A stretch of 64,000 nt of DNA, taken from NCBI GenBank assembly GCA_008973525.1, contig WACJ01000464.1:1-64000 (forward strand), given 5' to 3'. Under the pieces are notes generated by a model. That model ran no database searches and was not told where the DNA came from. It saw nothing but the letters and a program-made list of their open reading frames with translations. Source of the DNA: Stenopsyche tienmushanensis (Eukaryota; Arthropoda; Insecta; Trichoptera; Stenopsychidae). The translations under genes were made by a program, and so were the position numbers. Within the stretch, counting starts at the first letter, position 1. The number at the start of each line of letters is the position of its first letter. Below, in pieces: positions 49,850 to 62,044 of the stretch.

Positions 49850-49861
49850 CAGTTTCATCAT
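49850..49861 (-). CDS. Tyr-rich secreted peptide, exon 1
   Basis: Twelve coding bases: ATG ATG AAA CTG, followed by the GTGAGA donor. It joins in frame to exon 2 and completes the signal peptide MMKLVFCLMAL. A second ATG directly follows the first; either could start translation without affecting secretion. Too short for routine ORF callers. Confidence 0.8.
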
Positions 49862-49926
49862 ATTTCAGGCTTTGTAAATGAGAGAATGTAACAGTTCGGA
49901 ATTTAATAATAATATTACGAGTCGGT

Positions 49927-49962
49927 ACTGACGCAAATTGAAGCAGTTCAAACCTTTTTATA
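49927..49962 (-). promoter_or_regulatory. TATA box and TCAGT initiator
   Basis: TATAAAAAGG on the minus strand at 49962-49953, and TCAGT at 49931-49927. The first T of the TATA box is 33 bases upstream of the initiator A (49929), the spacing of arthropod core promoters. The implied 5' UTR is 67 bases. TATA plus initiator is common among highly and stage-specifically expressed cuticle genes. Confidence 0.8.
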
Positions 49963-50099
49963 CTTCTCCAGGATGAAGCTAATTTCTTGCTTTTGGCGCA
50001 GTGGTAAAAAAGACGAGCATTCATTCTCAAGCGGCGATGCATTAACTTTACCAAGTAGAACATTGAAAAAGCATGTTTTTTTTTCGACATTATGGAGAT

Positions 50100-51109
50100 T
50101 CCGACAAAACCTCCTTGTTCTTAAAGGATATTCGATAAATGTTACTTGGGAGGCTTCGTAATATATGTGGAAAAGTTATCGCGTGTCTCAATTGTTAAAC
50201 TTTCCGAGTTAATACCAAAAGTAATAGGGTAAGCGGGTTTTCAACTTTGCAAAATGAATCCTTATATCACTATCCTTAAATCGACGTATATATTAGAATA
50301 CGTCTATAAGTTCTACCATCATTCATTTCGATATTTTTATACTCAATATAGGATTAAAAAGACATGGAATCACTTGAACATTTGCATCCAGGATTTTTTT
50401 AAATATCACGATATTGAAATTCTATTAAAAATCGACTCAATGGCAAAAAGGCGTCATGATTATCCCGGCTGGTATATTTTGGCATCTCCATGCACGCGAC
50501 ACGAATTTTTGTCGTTTCGTCCTATTGTCTTTCTTGTCTTGTACTTAACGCTTTTCATTATGTACCATTATGAGACTTGGAGGGAATTAGCGATAGTGTA
50601 TTTTGTACGTGAAATCATGCGCAGAGGACACGATGACCACTTTTGTATAGTCAGTGTCACAAAATCAATTTAGCTCGTGACCAATATACACAATCATACT
50701 AACATATAAATAAATCACAATTGAGACTGACGTAAACAATAATAGAGGAATTATGCGAGGGTCGCCTTAAAAGTAAAAATTATTCTCGTTTGAATCAAGG
50801 CAATATGAAAATATCGATTTGAGCAGTGGAGACAATCGATCTTAATCGTTTATGTCTTGTCTAAGGAGCCTATGGGCTTTTGGTGCCGTGAGCTTTAACA
50901 GTCTATTTTGATGATTTAACAGCTTTTACGATTGAATGTCGCCAAATTCAATGTATTTTTCAATATGGGAACAATACCGTTTGAAAAAAGATTCGAATAT
51001 TGATCCACGAATAATATCAAATATTCTGGATGTTGCATTTGAAAGAAATCCGATCTGGGAAGCCATAATTGAAAACATTTTTAGCTTTCAAAAATTCGGT
51101 AATAAGCGA
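50100..51109. other. Intergenic; one long open frame
   Basis: A 139-codon plus-strand frame at 50254-50673 includes a hydrophobic stretch (IVFLVLYLTLFIMY), but I recognise no family. Its length is about the maximum expected by chance in 64 kb at this composition. No promoter or splice context is visible. Confidence 0.3.
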
Positions 51110-51579
51110 TTATCTACTTTTAGCATATAAATCTTCATATATTTCTTTATAATGTTCCAAAATTTGTTGTAATTTTCTCTTGAATTTTAAACGCCTTTCT
51201 ATCATAAGATGATTTTCTATAAGAAATAAATCTAATTTAATAGCCAACTCTATGTCTTCATTAACTGTTTTTAATGTGAAACATGTAGCTACTTCGCTGC
51301 AATTGCTTTCTGAGTAATTAATTATGATAGATACGTTCAACGTACGATCCTCCAATATTTCTTCGATGTTATGAAAATCCATATCATCAAAACCTTCTCC
51401 AACGATATCACGACAAAGTTTTATTGTCCTTTGGTATTAATCTCGTAGTTTATAATCCAACCTCGTAAAAATCGTATATTTTTCCTTTCAAAGCGTGTTG
51501 TAAAAAACATGCCACCATTTTTATAAACGTGTTACCTAAAACCGTGTTGTATAAAACCGTATTATACGAGGCCCGAGTG
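51110..51579 (-). mobile_element. Tigger-like relic with one terminus
   Basis: On the minus strand the element begins CACTCGGGCCTCGTATAATA at 51579, after a TA (51580-51581). Degenerate sequence follows, then from about 51430 an open frame with CRDIVGEGFDDMDFHNIEEI and ending QQILEHYKEIYEDLYAKSR. This looks like the acidic/helical C-terminal region of a Jerky/Tigger-type transposase fused close to a 5' end, implying a large internal deletion. Family assignment rests on the terminus form and context and is moderate. Confidence 0.45.
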
Positions 51580-51687
51580 TATTTTTGCCGGAATGAAAAT
51601 TAGAATTGAACTGATTTGAAAATATCGTTTTTTCGATTCAGTGCGCGTCTTATGAGAATTAATTAATTTTTGTGTTGATATAATATA

Positions 51688-51847
51688 CACTTAGGTTAGT
51701 TTTTATGCGGTAGATATGTTCCACGGGGAGTCGCATATAAAAAAATCGCATAAAAAAATACTTAAATCACATAGAAAACTGAGTGATAGGTTCCATTATT
51801 TTTGAAAACCGAATAACTTCAAATTCGCTTAAAAACAGACCCAAGTG
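51688..51847. mobile_element. TA-flanked MITE, Tigger-type ends
   Basis: 160 bp. Left end CACTTAGGTTAGTTTTTATG; right end on the minus strand CACTTGGGTCTGTTTTTAAG. TA on both sides (51686-51687 and 51848-51849). The interior repeats CGCATA motifs and the AACTTC/GAATAACTTC string shared with the Tigger-like ends at 31.6 and 42.9 kb. Non-coding. Confidence 0.75.
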
Positions 51848-51849
51848 TA

Positions 51850-54131
51850 TAACATTCGCTATTTTTATGGAGAATTTGTTTATTTGTATTCATTTGATAA
51901 AACTGTAATCTTAACTCTTTGCTCATCCTGTAAATTGTCTTATTAAATCAAAATTTCAGGTAATATTTTTGACTCGAAAGACTAAACTGAGACTCCAAAA
52001 CTTCCAATCAATATCTTTTTTGGAACTGAAATGGAATGAAAACCGAAATGTAAAAAATAGCTGTTCGAATCCCTGATTAAATACAGATAAATTCATAAAT
52101 AATCTTAATCTTATTTCAAACCCCAATTTATATATCAAAGAAACTCCCAGTGATTCATTTTTCAACTTATTTCCTTGTGTTTTAAAATAACAAACGTAAA
52201 AGCACAATATAAAAAATCCTAAAAAATTAATAAACTCTTTGTTTCAGATGATGGTAGATAACAGAGCCTTCTTACATATATTATTCTTACTATTTTATTA
52301 ATTAATATAATCTTTGCATTATTCCTCACATTGCTGACATGTGCCAGGCCAGGTTTTATGGCCAGGTTTCCATATCCGTGTAAGTGGAATGTTAATTAAT
52401 TTTAAAATAAGCTGGAAATTCCATTGGGTACAATTTGCATTTATACAAAAGAGCTGTAGATTTTTCACCACTTTGTCTGTTTGCTTTCACATTTTTTTAA
52501 AAATATTTCCTATTAACAAAGACGTTCTATGTGAAAGATTTTCCCGGGAATGAAGGAATTTTCACGTGGTGTCAATCAGATATTCATCGGTTGACTTGCC
52601 CGATATATAATCACCTCAGTATTTGTTTTTCCATAACTAGGAAATTAAGCAAAATCTTATTCAATATCATCATCATCATCATAGTGCAGCCACAAACAGT
52701 CCACTGCAGAACTATGGGCCTCTTCAATATTCAATCACAGGAAGGGGTTACATCAACGAGTTTTATTTCGAACGCCCACTGAAGCAATCGAAAATGGCAC
52801 AACGGTTGGAATTTAAGCAGATTCCAGATGAATTTAAAATAAATAGAATCAATTATGTTTTATAATATATTTTCACATGCGAAGGCATGATAATAACATA
52901 ATAAAACATATTATGATGGATGACAATGATTAATGTTTCACGTGTGTTATTACGTGATAGCGCTTCTAAATTTGAAGAAAAGTATGTTACAGCTAATCTT
53001 AAACAATTAGTAAAATTAGTATCAGTGAGACTGGTCTGATATTTATTGTTGATTTGATTCATGTTTGAAAAAAATTGACATATACATAATACATTTAATG
53101 GTAATCAGATTAGATGATATTTTCAACGTACCATTACCTAATAAACTGTACTGTTTTGAATTCATGTTATGTTAGTAAGCTAATTGATCTCTTGAATATT
53201 TATGTGCCAAAATTTTTCATTTTTTTGAATGAACTCTCAAGCACTGATCAAAGGCCATAAGCACATGCATTTTATAGAATTCTCCGAACGGTTGAAATGT
53301 ATCATAGCAACATATATCTATCATTATTTTTTTTTTCCATGATCTTTCCAGTTATTTGGCAATTTTTGTAAAGCTTTGTCCTTGAATTGAGATTTTTCTG
53401 AGTTCAAGAGCAGTAGAGTTCTCCATCAAGTTCTGTCCCAAGGTTGTTCTTACAAATCAAAGATTGCTTTTCATCTTCTTCATACAACCACAACGCTAAA
53501 TAATTGATTACTGTACAATTATGCATCCAAAAAATACATATTTTAATACCCCAAGAACAAGTGTTACCATCGCTATAGCATCGTTAATTTTGTATATTTT
53601 CATCTAAATTTTATGAATTTAAAATTGCCGTTGATTTAGACGATGGTATTGAATGTTTTACAAATTGCGCAAATGAATGAATATGTATGTAATATATTTC
53701 ATTATCTTGCCAAGATTTTCCTTCAAATAATATACACTCAAATATATTTTTAATAGAGATCTTGGCCACTAAAATGCTTCAAAATATTTTTCATAGTTTT
53801 TTGTTTTCGCTGCTGCCCAAATTATGACTTGAACAGGTCTTCGATTCTCACTGTCACTCGCTGCTCAAATTAAGCTTTTCAATTAGATTTTTGGATCTTG
53901 ATAGAATTACTTCAATTTGCGATCAATTCAATTCAATATAAATTCCATTGCAAATATATATTTTTCTTATTTTTGTTCCCATACGTCTTTTTTGGGTTAT
54001 TTTTTGTAATGCAGTACCAAGTGGTTAATTAATATTTCCTTTAGCAAGTTGGGTCTTTTATCAATGGCCTGAAAGCTACAATATAGGCAGAAGTTCCCGA
54101 ATTCTTCATTTTTGAAGAGAAACTTCTATTA
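51850..54131. other. Intergenic, no gene recognised
   Basis: AT-rich. A microsatellite-like ATC run (about 52667-52684) is visible. No supported coding sequence. Confidence 0.5.
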
Positions 54132-55269
54132 GATAAAGCGGAAAGAAATGTCATTTTTTTGTTGCATCCTTTGCCGTCAGTTTGCCTCGGGTTGCTGTCG
54201 AGTAAATACATCAAGGTTGGTGTCATTTTGAAGCTCTGTTATTTGTCTTACTTTTTAAAATATTTTTAAAAAAATTTAGGCATAGTGAAAGTGTCCAAGC
54301 CAGCAATTGATGAGATCCATTTGCGATCACGTTTACCGTTTTTATTCGACAAAGGATTAAAAGCAAAAGAAGCTACCCAGAGCAACTGTGATACATATGG
54401 CAATATATTGAATATTCGAAGATGTCATAGATGGTTCAAAAAATTCAAAAGTGGTGATAGAGATTTGAAAAATAAACCAAAATCAGGACGACCTCTGAAA
54501 ATCGATGATGATGCATTAAATTCTCTGGTAGAATCTGATCCTCGAAAAACAATAAAAGAATTATCGCTAGACATCCACTATCCCTGGTCGACAGTAAAAG
54601 ACCATTTGAAAAGACTCGGGAAAAAACATAGACAGGGAATTTTTGTGTTGGCCTTGGAACAACACAAAAAGGAAAAACAGTGGCTTTCTTCAAATCAAGT
54701 ACCTATTTCTACCCCTCAACCGTCATTATCCTTGAAAATGTCCTCCTTTGTGTTTGGTGGAATTTTTTGGCGTAATTCACTATGATTTTTTAAAACCTGG
54801 CCAAACTGTCACAGCAGTGCTATACTGTGCACAATTAGATAGGTTAAAAGCGGAAATGCTTAAAAAGCAATCAGTGCTAGTAAACAACCAAAGAAGAAAT
54901 TTACAGCATGATAATGCAAGACCACACGCAGCAAGGATTACGCAGAACAAAATAAGGATTTGGAAGTACTGCATTATCCACCATATTCTCCTAATATTGC
55001 ACCTTCAGACCAACATCTTTTCACGTCATTAGAACATTCGCTTCGCGTTAAAAAATTCACTTCTGTGGAACAAGTGATAAATCATTTGGATTCTTACTTT
55101 AGTGGAAAACCGGCCGAATTTTACGAAAGAGGCATTAAAAAGTTACCTAATCTGTGGAAGGCGATTATAAATAACGATGGAAATTATTTAATTGAGTAAT
55201 ATTGTATAGTTTGTATTAAAATATTTTTTTCTCCAAATAACAAAAAATGACATTTCTTTTCGCTTTAAC
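54132..55269 (+). mobile_element. mariner element, full-length with both ends, inactive
   Basis: 1138 bp. Left TIR GATAAAGCGGAAAGAAATGT; right TIR on the minus strand GTTAAAGCGAAAAGAAATGT. TA duplications at 54130-54131 and 55270-55271. It encodes one transposase reading frame broken by an internal deletion and two frameshifts (see the pseudogene entry). Its ends differ from the 12.5 and 14.8 kb mariners, so at least three mariner lineages have invaded this locus. Confidence 0.9.
54285..55199 (+). pseudogene. mariner transposase pseudogene
   Basis: Three frame segments. 54285-54785 holds the N-terminal paired-like HTH region (RCHRWFKKFKSGDRDLKNKP, then KSGRPLKIDDDALNSLVE) and STVKDHLKRLGK. 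A deletion then removes the CDEKW block with the first catalytic Asp, after which come KEKQWLSSNQ and FVFGGIFW. 54748-54960 reads FFGVIHYDFLKPGQTV and LQHDNARPHAARIT (second Asp). 54960-55199 reads LHYPPYSPNIAPSDQHLFTS (third Asp) and SGKPAEFYERGIKKLPNLW. There is no ATG at the usual start: the frame opens with GTG. Loss of the first catalytic Asp and the frameshifts make it inactive, though relatively well preserved. Confidence 0.9.
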
Positions 55270-55282
55270 TAATATATGCATG

Positions 55283-55400
55283 ATAGGGCAAATTGGCTTG
55301 AACATTCATGTTCGCCATACGTAGCATAAACAATCTCTAGACCAGTAGCGCATCTATTTTATTATATATTACACAACATACAGCTTCATTTTCAGCGAAC
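55283..55400 (+). repeat. MITE B copy
   Basis: GGGCAAATTGGCTTGAACAT, then ACCAGTAGCGCATCTATTTT and ATTATATATTACACAACATA, then CAGCTTCATTTTCAGC. It matches 32236-32345 and 35145-35215. It lies 14 bp from the mariner's right end. Confidence 0.55.
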
Positions 55401-57807
55401 AATTTCTGTTAACAAATAGATAAAGGCAATGCATAAAATCAACTTTTTATATGATTTGAGAAATTCGCGCATATTTTTTGTTGCTGTTGTAGGATATGAA
55501 GAAGAAGTATTTAAATACATCAGATAGTGAGAACTACTCAAAGACAAATGATAAATGTGATATCAAAACACGCATTGAGCAGGTCATATCATCTGATGAA
55601 TGGATGATAACTGTTATGGAATGTCGTAGAATAGATTGCCAATTTTGCAGCAACCCATTTATAATTATTTTTTGTGAAAGCATTCTAACTTGGCGTAATG
55701 CAATTTATATTGTTAGACATGTATTGCATTTAATCGGGGTTTCAAATCCACCGGGACGTATTTAGTAAACGCTGTCATGGTTTTCATCCATCAAGAAGCT
55801 GAAAGCCAGGATTGAGTCGCAGTTCCGGAAGATGAAAGAGACCATTGTTGACGACAAAAATAGACCTCGATCTCGTCATATCATTTAGCATTCTAGTGTA
55901 CGCGTGCAGGTTTTTCCAGAATGTCTTGTCAAATTCTATTGTTGAGTCTTGACACTTCGGTTGCGCTTCATATACAGTTATTCAAAACATCCATTATTAA
56001 TTATTCAAAACACGCTCCACATCCATGTACCAAGGTCAAGTTTAGTAATAGACTGCAAATGGAAATGAGACGATGTTAATAACCGAGAAATGGTAAATAA
56101 TGGAGGCGATGCCATTTTTTGTAGTATCCGTATGCAGAAAATATACAAGGATGGGTATGTTGAGGGTAGCTAATTTCCATTCCGCAAAACTGCACCTCCC
56201 CTGAAAAGAGTTACCAATTAAAAATTTCCACATATGCGATTTCAATGAACTGTTTTATTGCTGACAGAGCGATATCCAATTAACGATTCTGTCTGACAAT
56301 TCGCATTTGTGCTATTTTTTAATTTACGCCAGTAATTAAAAATAACCAACAACACTGCACGAAAAAATCACATTTTAAAAGCATTGATATTTACAAATTT
56401 ATAGCAACAGCATATTTACAAGTCTAAAAGCTGGGAGACATAGTTAATTAAATGGGGACCATGCACTGAAGACAGTCCTTAAGGTCGAAAAACATTCCCG
56501 ATTTGAAACACCATTGAAAACTATGAATTTTTACATAATGAATAATACTTAAAGGCTTTACTAAGGAGGTCAATGTAGATTTGTTGAACATGTTTTTCAC
56601 AAATAGAAAAACATAATCAATATTTCGACCACCAAGCCTAAATGTTGAAATCCATACAAGAATCACGCGGGTTCATTGTCCATAATATTATATTTGCTTT
56701 TCCAAGGTGTATTTGTTTTAATTTAGGCTTTGAACCGGAACTGAACCGAAAATCTATAATTGCTAGAATATTTATTTTTGGTGGAATAAAAACCGGAACG
56801 GTATCATTTCGAAAATTCAAGACAAAATATGTATAAATTATTACTAGCATTATTTTTAGCAGTGTTATAACGTTTAAAATATATTTTATATACATAAAAA
56901 TAAATGTGTGTCGGCGTGCATCGTGATGTTTGTTCCAGATACATTCCTATACCATTCATCCGATTGCGATGAAACTTTGATGAGTTATTCAACGTAGACT
57001 AGATAACGTAATTACATTAACACAAGCATTGTTTGCGCGCGAAATTTATAAAGGAAGGTAAAAAGGCATAGCAACCGTCGATTTATTGTGTACTTGCCAA
57101 GCGTTCGGTCTTCGGTGGACTATGCCTCCATCATATCGTTTATAATTGTGTGTTTATGTTAAAAGTAAACAAATTAATAATTAATGTATTGTTTTAAATA
57201 TTTTTGTTTGTTTGTTCAAAAACCTTTGAGCTATTTTCACATAGAAGAAATTCATTAATAACGAAATAAACTCTAGGATTCAACACGATAATTGGTGCTA
57301 TCATTGTCTGAAAAATATATTATAAGGAAGAAATCAATATCGATAAAAACAAGGATCAAAATTAAAAATTTAGAATTTACAGTCCGGGTGTTCCGCGCTA
57401 AGCTTCGCCTAAAGTCCGGGGGATTTCGTAATAAATTAATGAAAGGCTACCTCTTTCGCAAAAATGATATACTTCTTAAACCAGCTAATAGATTGTACGA
57501 CCTGTAACAACGGTACCAGGCTTTTAGAGAGAAAAAAATGATGAATAATATAATCGAAGCTACTGTTTGGAATGAAAAATTTCAAGGAGAAGATGTTGTA
57601 TCCTAATGATTCCTACTGATGTGCTATTCGAATTGAAACGTATGCAGTTTCTGATCCTAGCATTAACAAAGCACAGAAACACACAGGGTATGCGTGCATG
57701 CTTCTCACATGGATAGCTGTATATGGGCTGCTCATACCCTTCTCATTTATTACCAGACGGTATGCAGTACGCGGAAAAATATTGTGTATCCAAAGGCACT
57801 TTATTAG
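55401..57807. other. Intergenic with a Helitron-like fragment
   Basis: No gene recognised. The 89-codon frame at 55496-55765 begins KKKYLNTSDSENYSKTNDK and has a balanced N-terminus but no known family. 56878-57060 holds a second copy of the CATCCGATTGC motif (entered separately). Confidence 0.4.
56885..57005 (+). mobile_element. Helitron-like fragment, copy 2
   Basis: TTATATACATAAAAATAAAT followed by GTGTGTCGG, and then CATTCATCCGATTGCGATGA. It parallels 44379-44480. No 3' end was identified with confidence. Confidence 0.4.
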
Positions 57808-58110
57808 CATGAAATAAGCATAATCTTTGGGACGGGAAAAAATATAGTAAGTCTTCTGCCCAACAAAAAGAACAAAGTGAAAAATGAAAATCAGGGAGCT
57901 TACGAAATCGAATGCTCAGACTGCATCATATCGTACATTGAACAAACCAATAAATATATCACCCACGAGGTAAAAGAGCAACAGAACGCAGCCTTGCAAT
58001 TGGATTACAAATCGGAACGATCATCATATCAATTTTGATGGTACAAAAACCATAGCTAACGTCGAAAATTTCGCCATCAGAATTGCGAGAGAAGCCTTTC
58101 TTTCTCTTAC
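57808..58110 (+). pseudogene. Penelope-like element GIY-YIG endonuclease relic
   Basis: The frame from 57808 reads IIFGTGKNIVSLLPNKKNK, then GAYEIECSDCIISYIEQTNK and YITHEVKEQQ, to a stop at 58036. After a frameshift HINFDGTKTIANVENFAI continues to about 58110. The Y-E-I-x-C-x-x-C-x-x-x-Y-I-x-Q-T pattern is the GIY-YIG endonuclease of Penelope-like retroelements. The second Gly of the YIG motif is Glu here, and stops interrupt the frame. No reverse-transcriptase core was found upstream, so it is a 3' fragment. Confidence 0.7.
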
Positions 58111-61100
58111 CATAGTCCAAAAAGTTTGATATTGTAAGAGATACGCGATGTTAAAATGCATTGATGCAAAAATAATTTATATATATTCAATGATATATCC
58201 TCGTTCTTTGATGCGAAAGGCAGAAAAATATTTCTCTATATTATTACAATAGTGCACATCAAATCAGGTATAATCTTATTTAGAAATGCATTTTTCTATT
58301 TGAATTCATCGATTTTCCTCCTCGTATGAGTTATGTATGTCAAAGCAGTTCAAGGCATTCTATTATATAATCTTTCAGACAACAATGTAAATCTGATTAT
58401 ATTGTGTGTGAATACTTGTGGTAGTATTATATTCTGCCAATAATTAAACTCCAATGTTCGCTGTTGACGTAATTATAGATATAATGTTTAGCTATGAAGC
58501 AATGCAGAGTTTTGATCAGTATCGTTTATCTTTTTAATTGCCCGATAATCACCGACACGCTTTTAGTGTTCATGTTCAATATTTAAGATGTATCAATATT
58601 TTTCATCCCGAAGCCAGTGGTTAAAATTGAGGATCGTTTTATGCGGCATCCCGAAGCTGCACCCAGAAGATCGTGGTCTTAAATATTAAGCAGTTCATCC
58701 CGGGCATATCTTATTAGTTCTGCGAAATCACAGTCATCCTTTTATGTGATCATTTTATTTTATTTTTATAAGAACACATATTAAAATTTCAAGCACAGCA
58801 TATGATTTTTGACGAGTTATAGAGGATGCAATTGAGAAATTTTGGATCGTAACTGTGCAAAAAATATGAGCCAGAAACTGTTTGATTTATATCGGAAAAA
58901 AACGATCTTCCTTTCCGAAAAAATGCTGTCACAAACGAAATATTTTACAAAAACTGTGAAATGAAATGTTTCCGCTAATTAATAACAAACAAACCGATAG
59001 GTCGAGGGGGTGTAGAGTCAGCCTATGCAAAATGCTGTATCGCCTATATGAATATAAAAATGCATTCATATTCCAATTCATTTCACATATATAAATGAGG
59101 TTCTTTTTCTAAAAAAAACTGAGGATTGTACTCAAAAGAATGCATTGATTATATTTGCAAATAATAATGAATGTCATATCGTGCATGAATGTCATATTAT
59201 GCAGAAAATATTACGCTAGCAAATTTCGAGATAAAATCGGAGCGAACGTATCGAAGGATATCATTTCTTTAGAGTGTAGATGGTTTTTAGCCCTTTGAGT
59301 AGTTAGCCAATTTTAAAATGACTTAAACGTAGATGCTATATTTGTATGTCCGCCACTTATCGTCCGTATAAATCCGCTTATCTCTCAGGACCGCGCAGCA
59401 TGCATAAAGCTTGTATATAAATAAGTAAACACTGTTGATAGCACACAATATTCGCTAATATCTTCGCGTAAACATAAACAATGCACTTGAAATCGATTTA
59501 TTTGGGTTTTCTGTACAATCGTACGATGTACGCAAGACACTTTTTTCGTCAATTCGATCGCAAATACGCGATTGTACTTCTTAAAAGGTTAATGTTTCAA
59601 GGGGAAGCAACATATAAATAATTTTATAAATGCACAGAAATTATCATTTCAATGAAACTACATGATTTTGGATAAAAATAAAATATGTTTACAATGTTTT
59701 TATTTAGACGTAATGTATCTTTCGCGTAAATTGAGGGATTGATCGTGATATGAATTTATATTTTTATGAATTTATAACCTTTCCCTTGCTGTGCTAAAAA
59801 TACCCACGCGTCCCGATAATACGTATTTAGTACACCATATGAAAAATCATTGGAATTCGGGCACAACTTTGTGTCTTACCTCTTTGTGTTTGTTTCTTTC
59901 ATATAATAGTTGTGGGGAATTCCCTGAAATATAATATAAGTAAGTACATAATTTAGTTATTCCCCGCAATTGTTTGTTATGTATGGAAAATGCAAATAAA
60001 AATAAATATCAAATGTAAGCATACGTACAAAAATATCAATATTTTTGTATCCAGATCGTAAGTTACGAGGAATACGTGTATTGATACTTTCGATCACACA
60101 AATTTGTTAGTATGGTAAAAAATAGTTCCCCAATCTGGATTTGAACCTGAATCAATTTAATATAAGTCCAGTGACTAATTACTGGTTTTGATTCCTCGTT
60201 AAGTAGTAAAACAATCGTTAGTCCTTGACTTGATAACTATTGTTATGTAAAAAACGTAATTGGAGGGACACTGGATATCAAATCCAGCGCTGAATACATG
60301 AAAAGGCTGAGAAACATTTTGTTAAAGATTATCATTTGAAATAAATCTATACAATGCTTTAAATGCACTTTTAAAAAATATTCAATAGATAGAAATCTTG
60401 TCGCTTGAAATCTCAAATTATAGGCCAACAGTTATACTCTGATATGATTATTTTTAATGAATAAACAGGGGAAACATCAAGATTGATAATATCTAAATGG
60501 AAATTGAACATGTTTTCAATTAAGTTTAAGAACTCAAAAATACGTCAATACTGAGCAAATAGAATAAGATTAAGTCGTCAATTTGATATGTACAAAGAGT
60601 GTATTTCGGTGCACATCACATTCGATCGAAAGTCGAAAATTGTCGAACCCAACCGAAACGGCGTGAATCACCATATTATCAAATCACCCGATCCGATGCC
60701 CAAAATAATAAATAGATTCACAAGGGAAAGTCTTCTGCAAACAATTTAATTACCCTAATGAAGGGATCATTTTTGGCTGTGTGTTCCGCCGAGCTAGTAA
60801 AACTAATTTGCATAGTGCGTTGGGATCAAAAAGCTGATGGTGTGTCTATTAGTATTGTTTGAGGGCAAACAATCAAACGGGATTGTCCCCTAATGGTTCA
60901 AAATGAGATCAAAAGTTAATGTTACATTAATAAAAGCTTTAATTATACACACAAGGCTCAGGTCTCTGCAATTTTGACATTTTCCATGAACTAAAAGTGC
61001 TTTGGTTTCACTATAAAATCTTGTTAATAGACTTGCCATTCATAACATTGTTATTATAAATAAAAAAAACATATTCTAATAATCGATTTTAAGACTATTT

Positions 61101-61841
61101 GAGTTAATACAAATCAATATTTGATCAATCGGAATACAATTCTGATGTATGAAAGTCTTAGAATTCCACTCTAATGCTATTCTATTTTGGATATTTCAAC
61201 TATTTTCAATCTCAAACGTTTGATAAATTCTATTTACGCTTAATTACTATTGCTTGATGTATTTAAGCTAAACAAGCATTGTATTTTCGTAAAAAAAACC
61301 CATCTAAATCTGCAAGATTTAGGGTGGGTGTTAATAGATTAATAGCATGCATTAAATAAACTAAATCATATATTTCACCACGCGAGAGTTGTTTCTTTTC
61401 TTTTTCCTCGACACTGATAAATTGTGTCAGCAATTGATGATTCGTATGGAGGAGAACTCATGGATGGATCAGGAATGGAATACAATGAGAACGAAAAACG
61501 ATAAGCAATACCAACAGCATAATCTTTCGCTACTTTTAATATAGTTTTGAAGTTGTCAAGCTGAAAAAAAATGTTATCCAAAAAGATCGTCCTATTTTTG
61601 AACTGAAAGAATAAGATTGATAACATCTAGGATACATCATTGCGAGTACAGAGGCGGTTTTAAAATGCAGGATAATAAGGATTGTACTCCATATAAGATA
61701 AAAAACCCTTTCCAATAGAATCAAAATGCATATTGCATATTTGCTAATGAGAGGAATGTTCAGAAAGTTAGTGTACTGTGACCATAAAAGGCTATGGTTT
61801 TTTTTTTAAACACTGAGTGGTAAAGGGGGATCTCCTGACAG
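58111..61841. other. Intergenic, no gene recognised
   Basis: AT-rich with one balanced block (60590-60900) that may be regulatory. A TATATAAATA motif at about 59413 precedes a 48-codon frame starting ATG at 59480 with no family resemblance. A minus-strand tRNA B-box-like GGTTCAAATCC occurs near 60145-60135 without a foldable tRNA. Confidence 0.4.
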
Positions 61842-61930
61842 AGCATTTTCCCATATTCCCCTGACTTGGCATCTTCAGATAATCATCTTTTCACCTCTCT
61901 GAAATCACAAATGGGTGGAATTAGTTTTTG
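61842..61930 (+). pseudogene. mariner transposase scrap
   Basis: The frame reads FPYSPDLASSDNHLFTSLKS, then QMGG. This is the mariner YSPDLAPSD block carrying the third catalytic Asp. Nothing before or after it aligns; a short isolated fragment. Confidence 0.7.
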
Positions 61931-62044
61931 ATTAAAAATCGAATACACTTATTTTCTGAATATACTTCTACATTGGAGTTTTTTTGGCGGCAGTGTGTTC
62001 ACTCACGTCCAGTCTATTCCTTTATTTCGATTTTATTAAGGACA

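Noticed and set aside
50254..50673. 139-codon open frame with a hydrophobic stretch, possible membrane protein
   Set aside because: At chance length; no recognised family; hydrophobicity follows from T-rich codons.
60131..60230. Minus-strand tRNA or tRNA-derived SINE
   Set aside because: A B-box-like GGTTCAAATCC is present, but the T stem has a mismatch, and no pairing acceptor stem or convincing A box was found.
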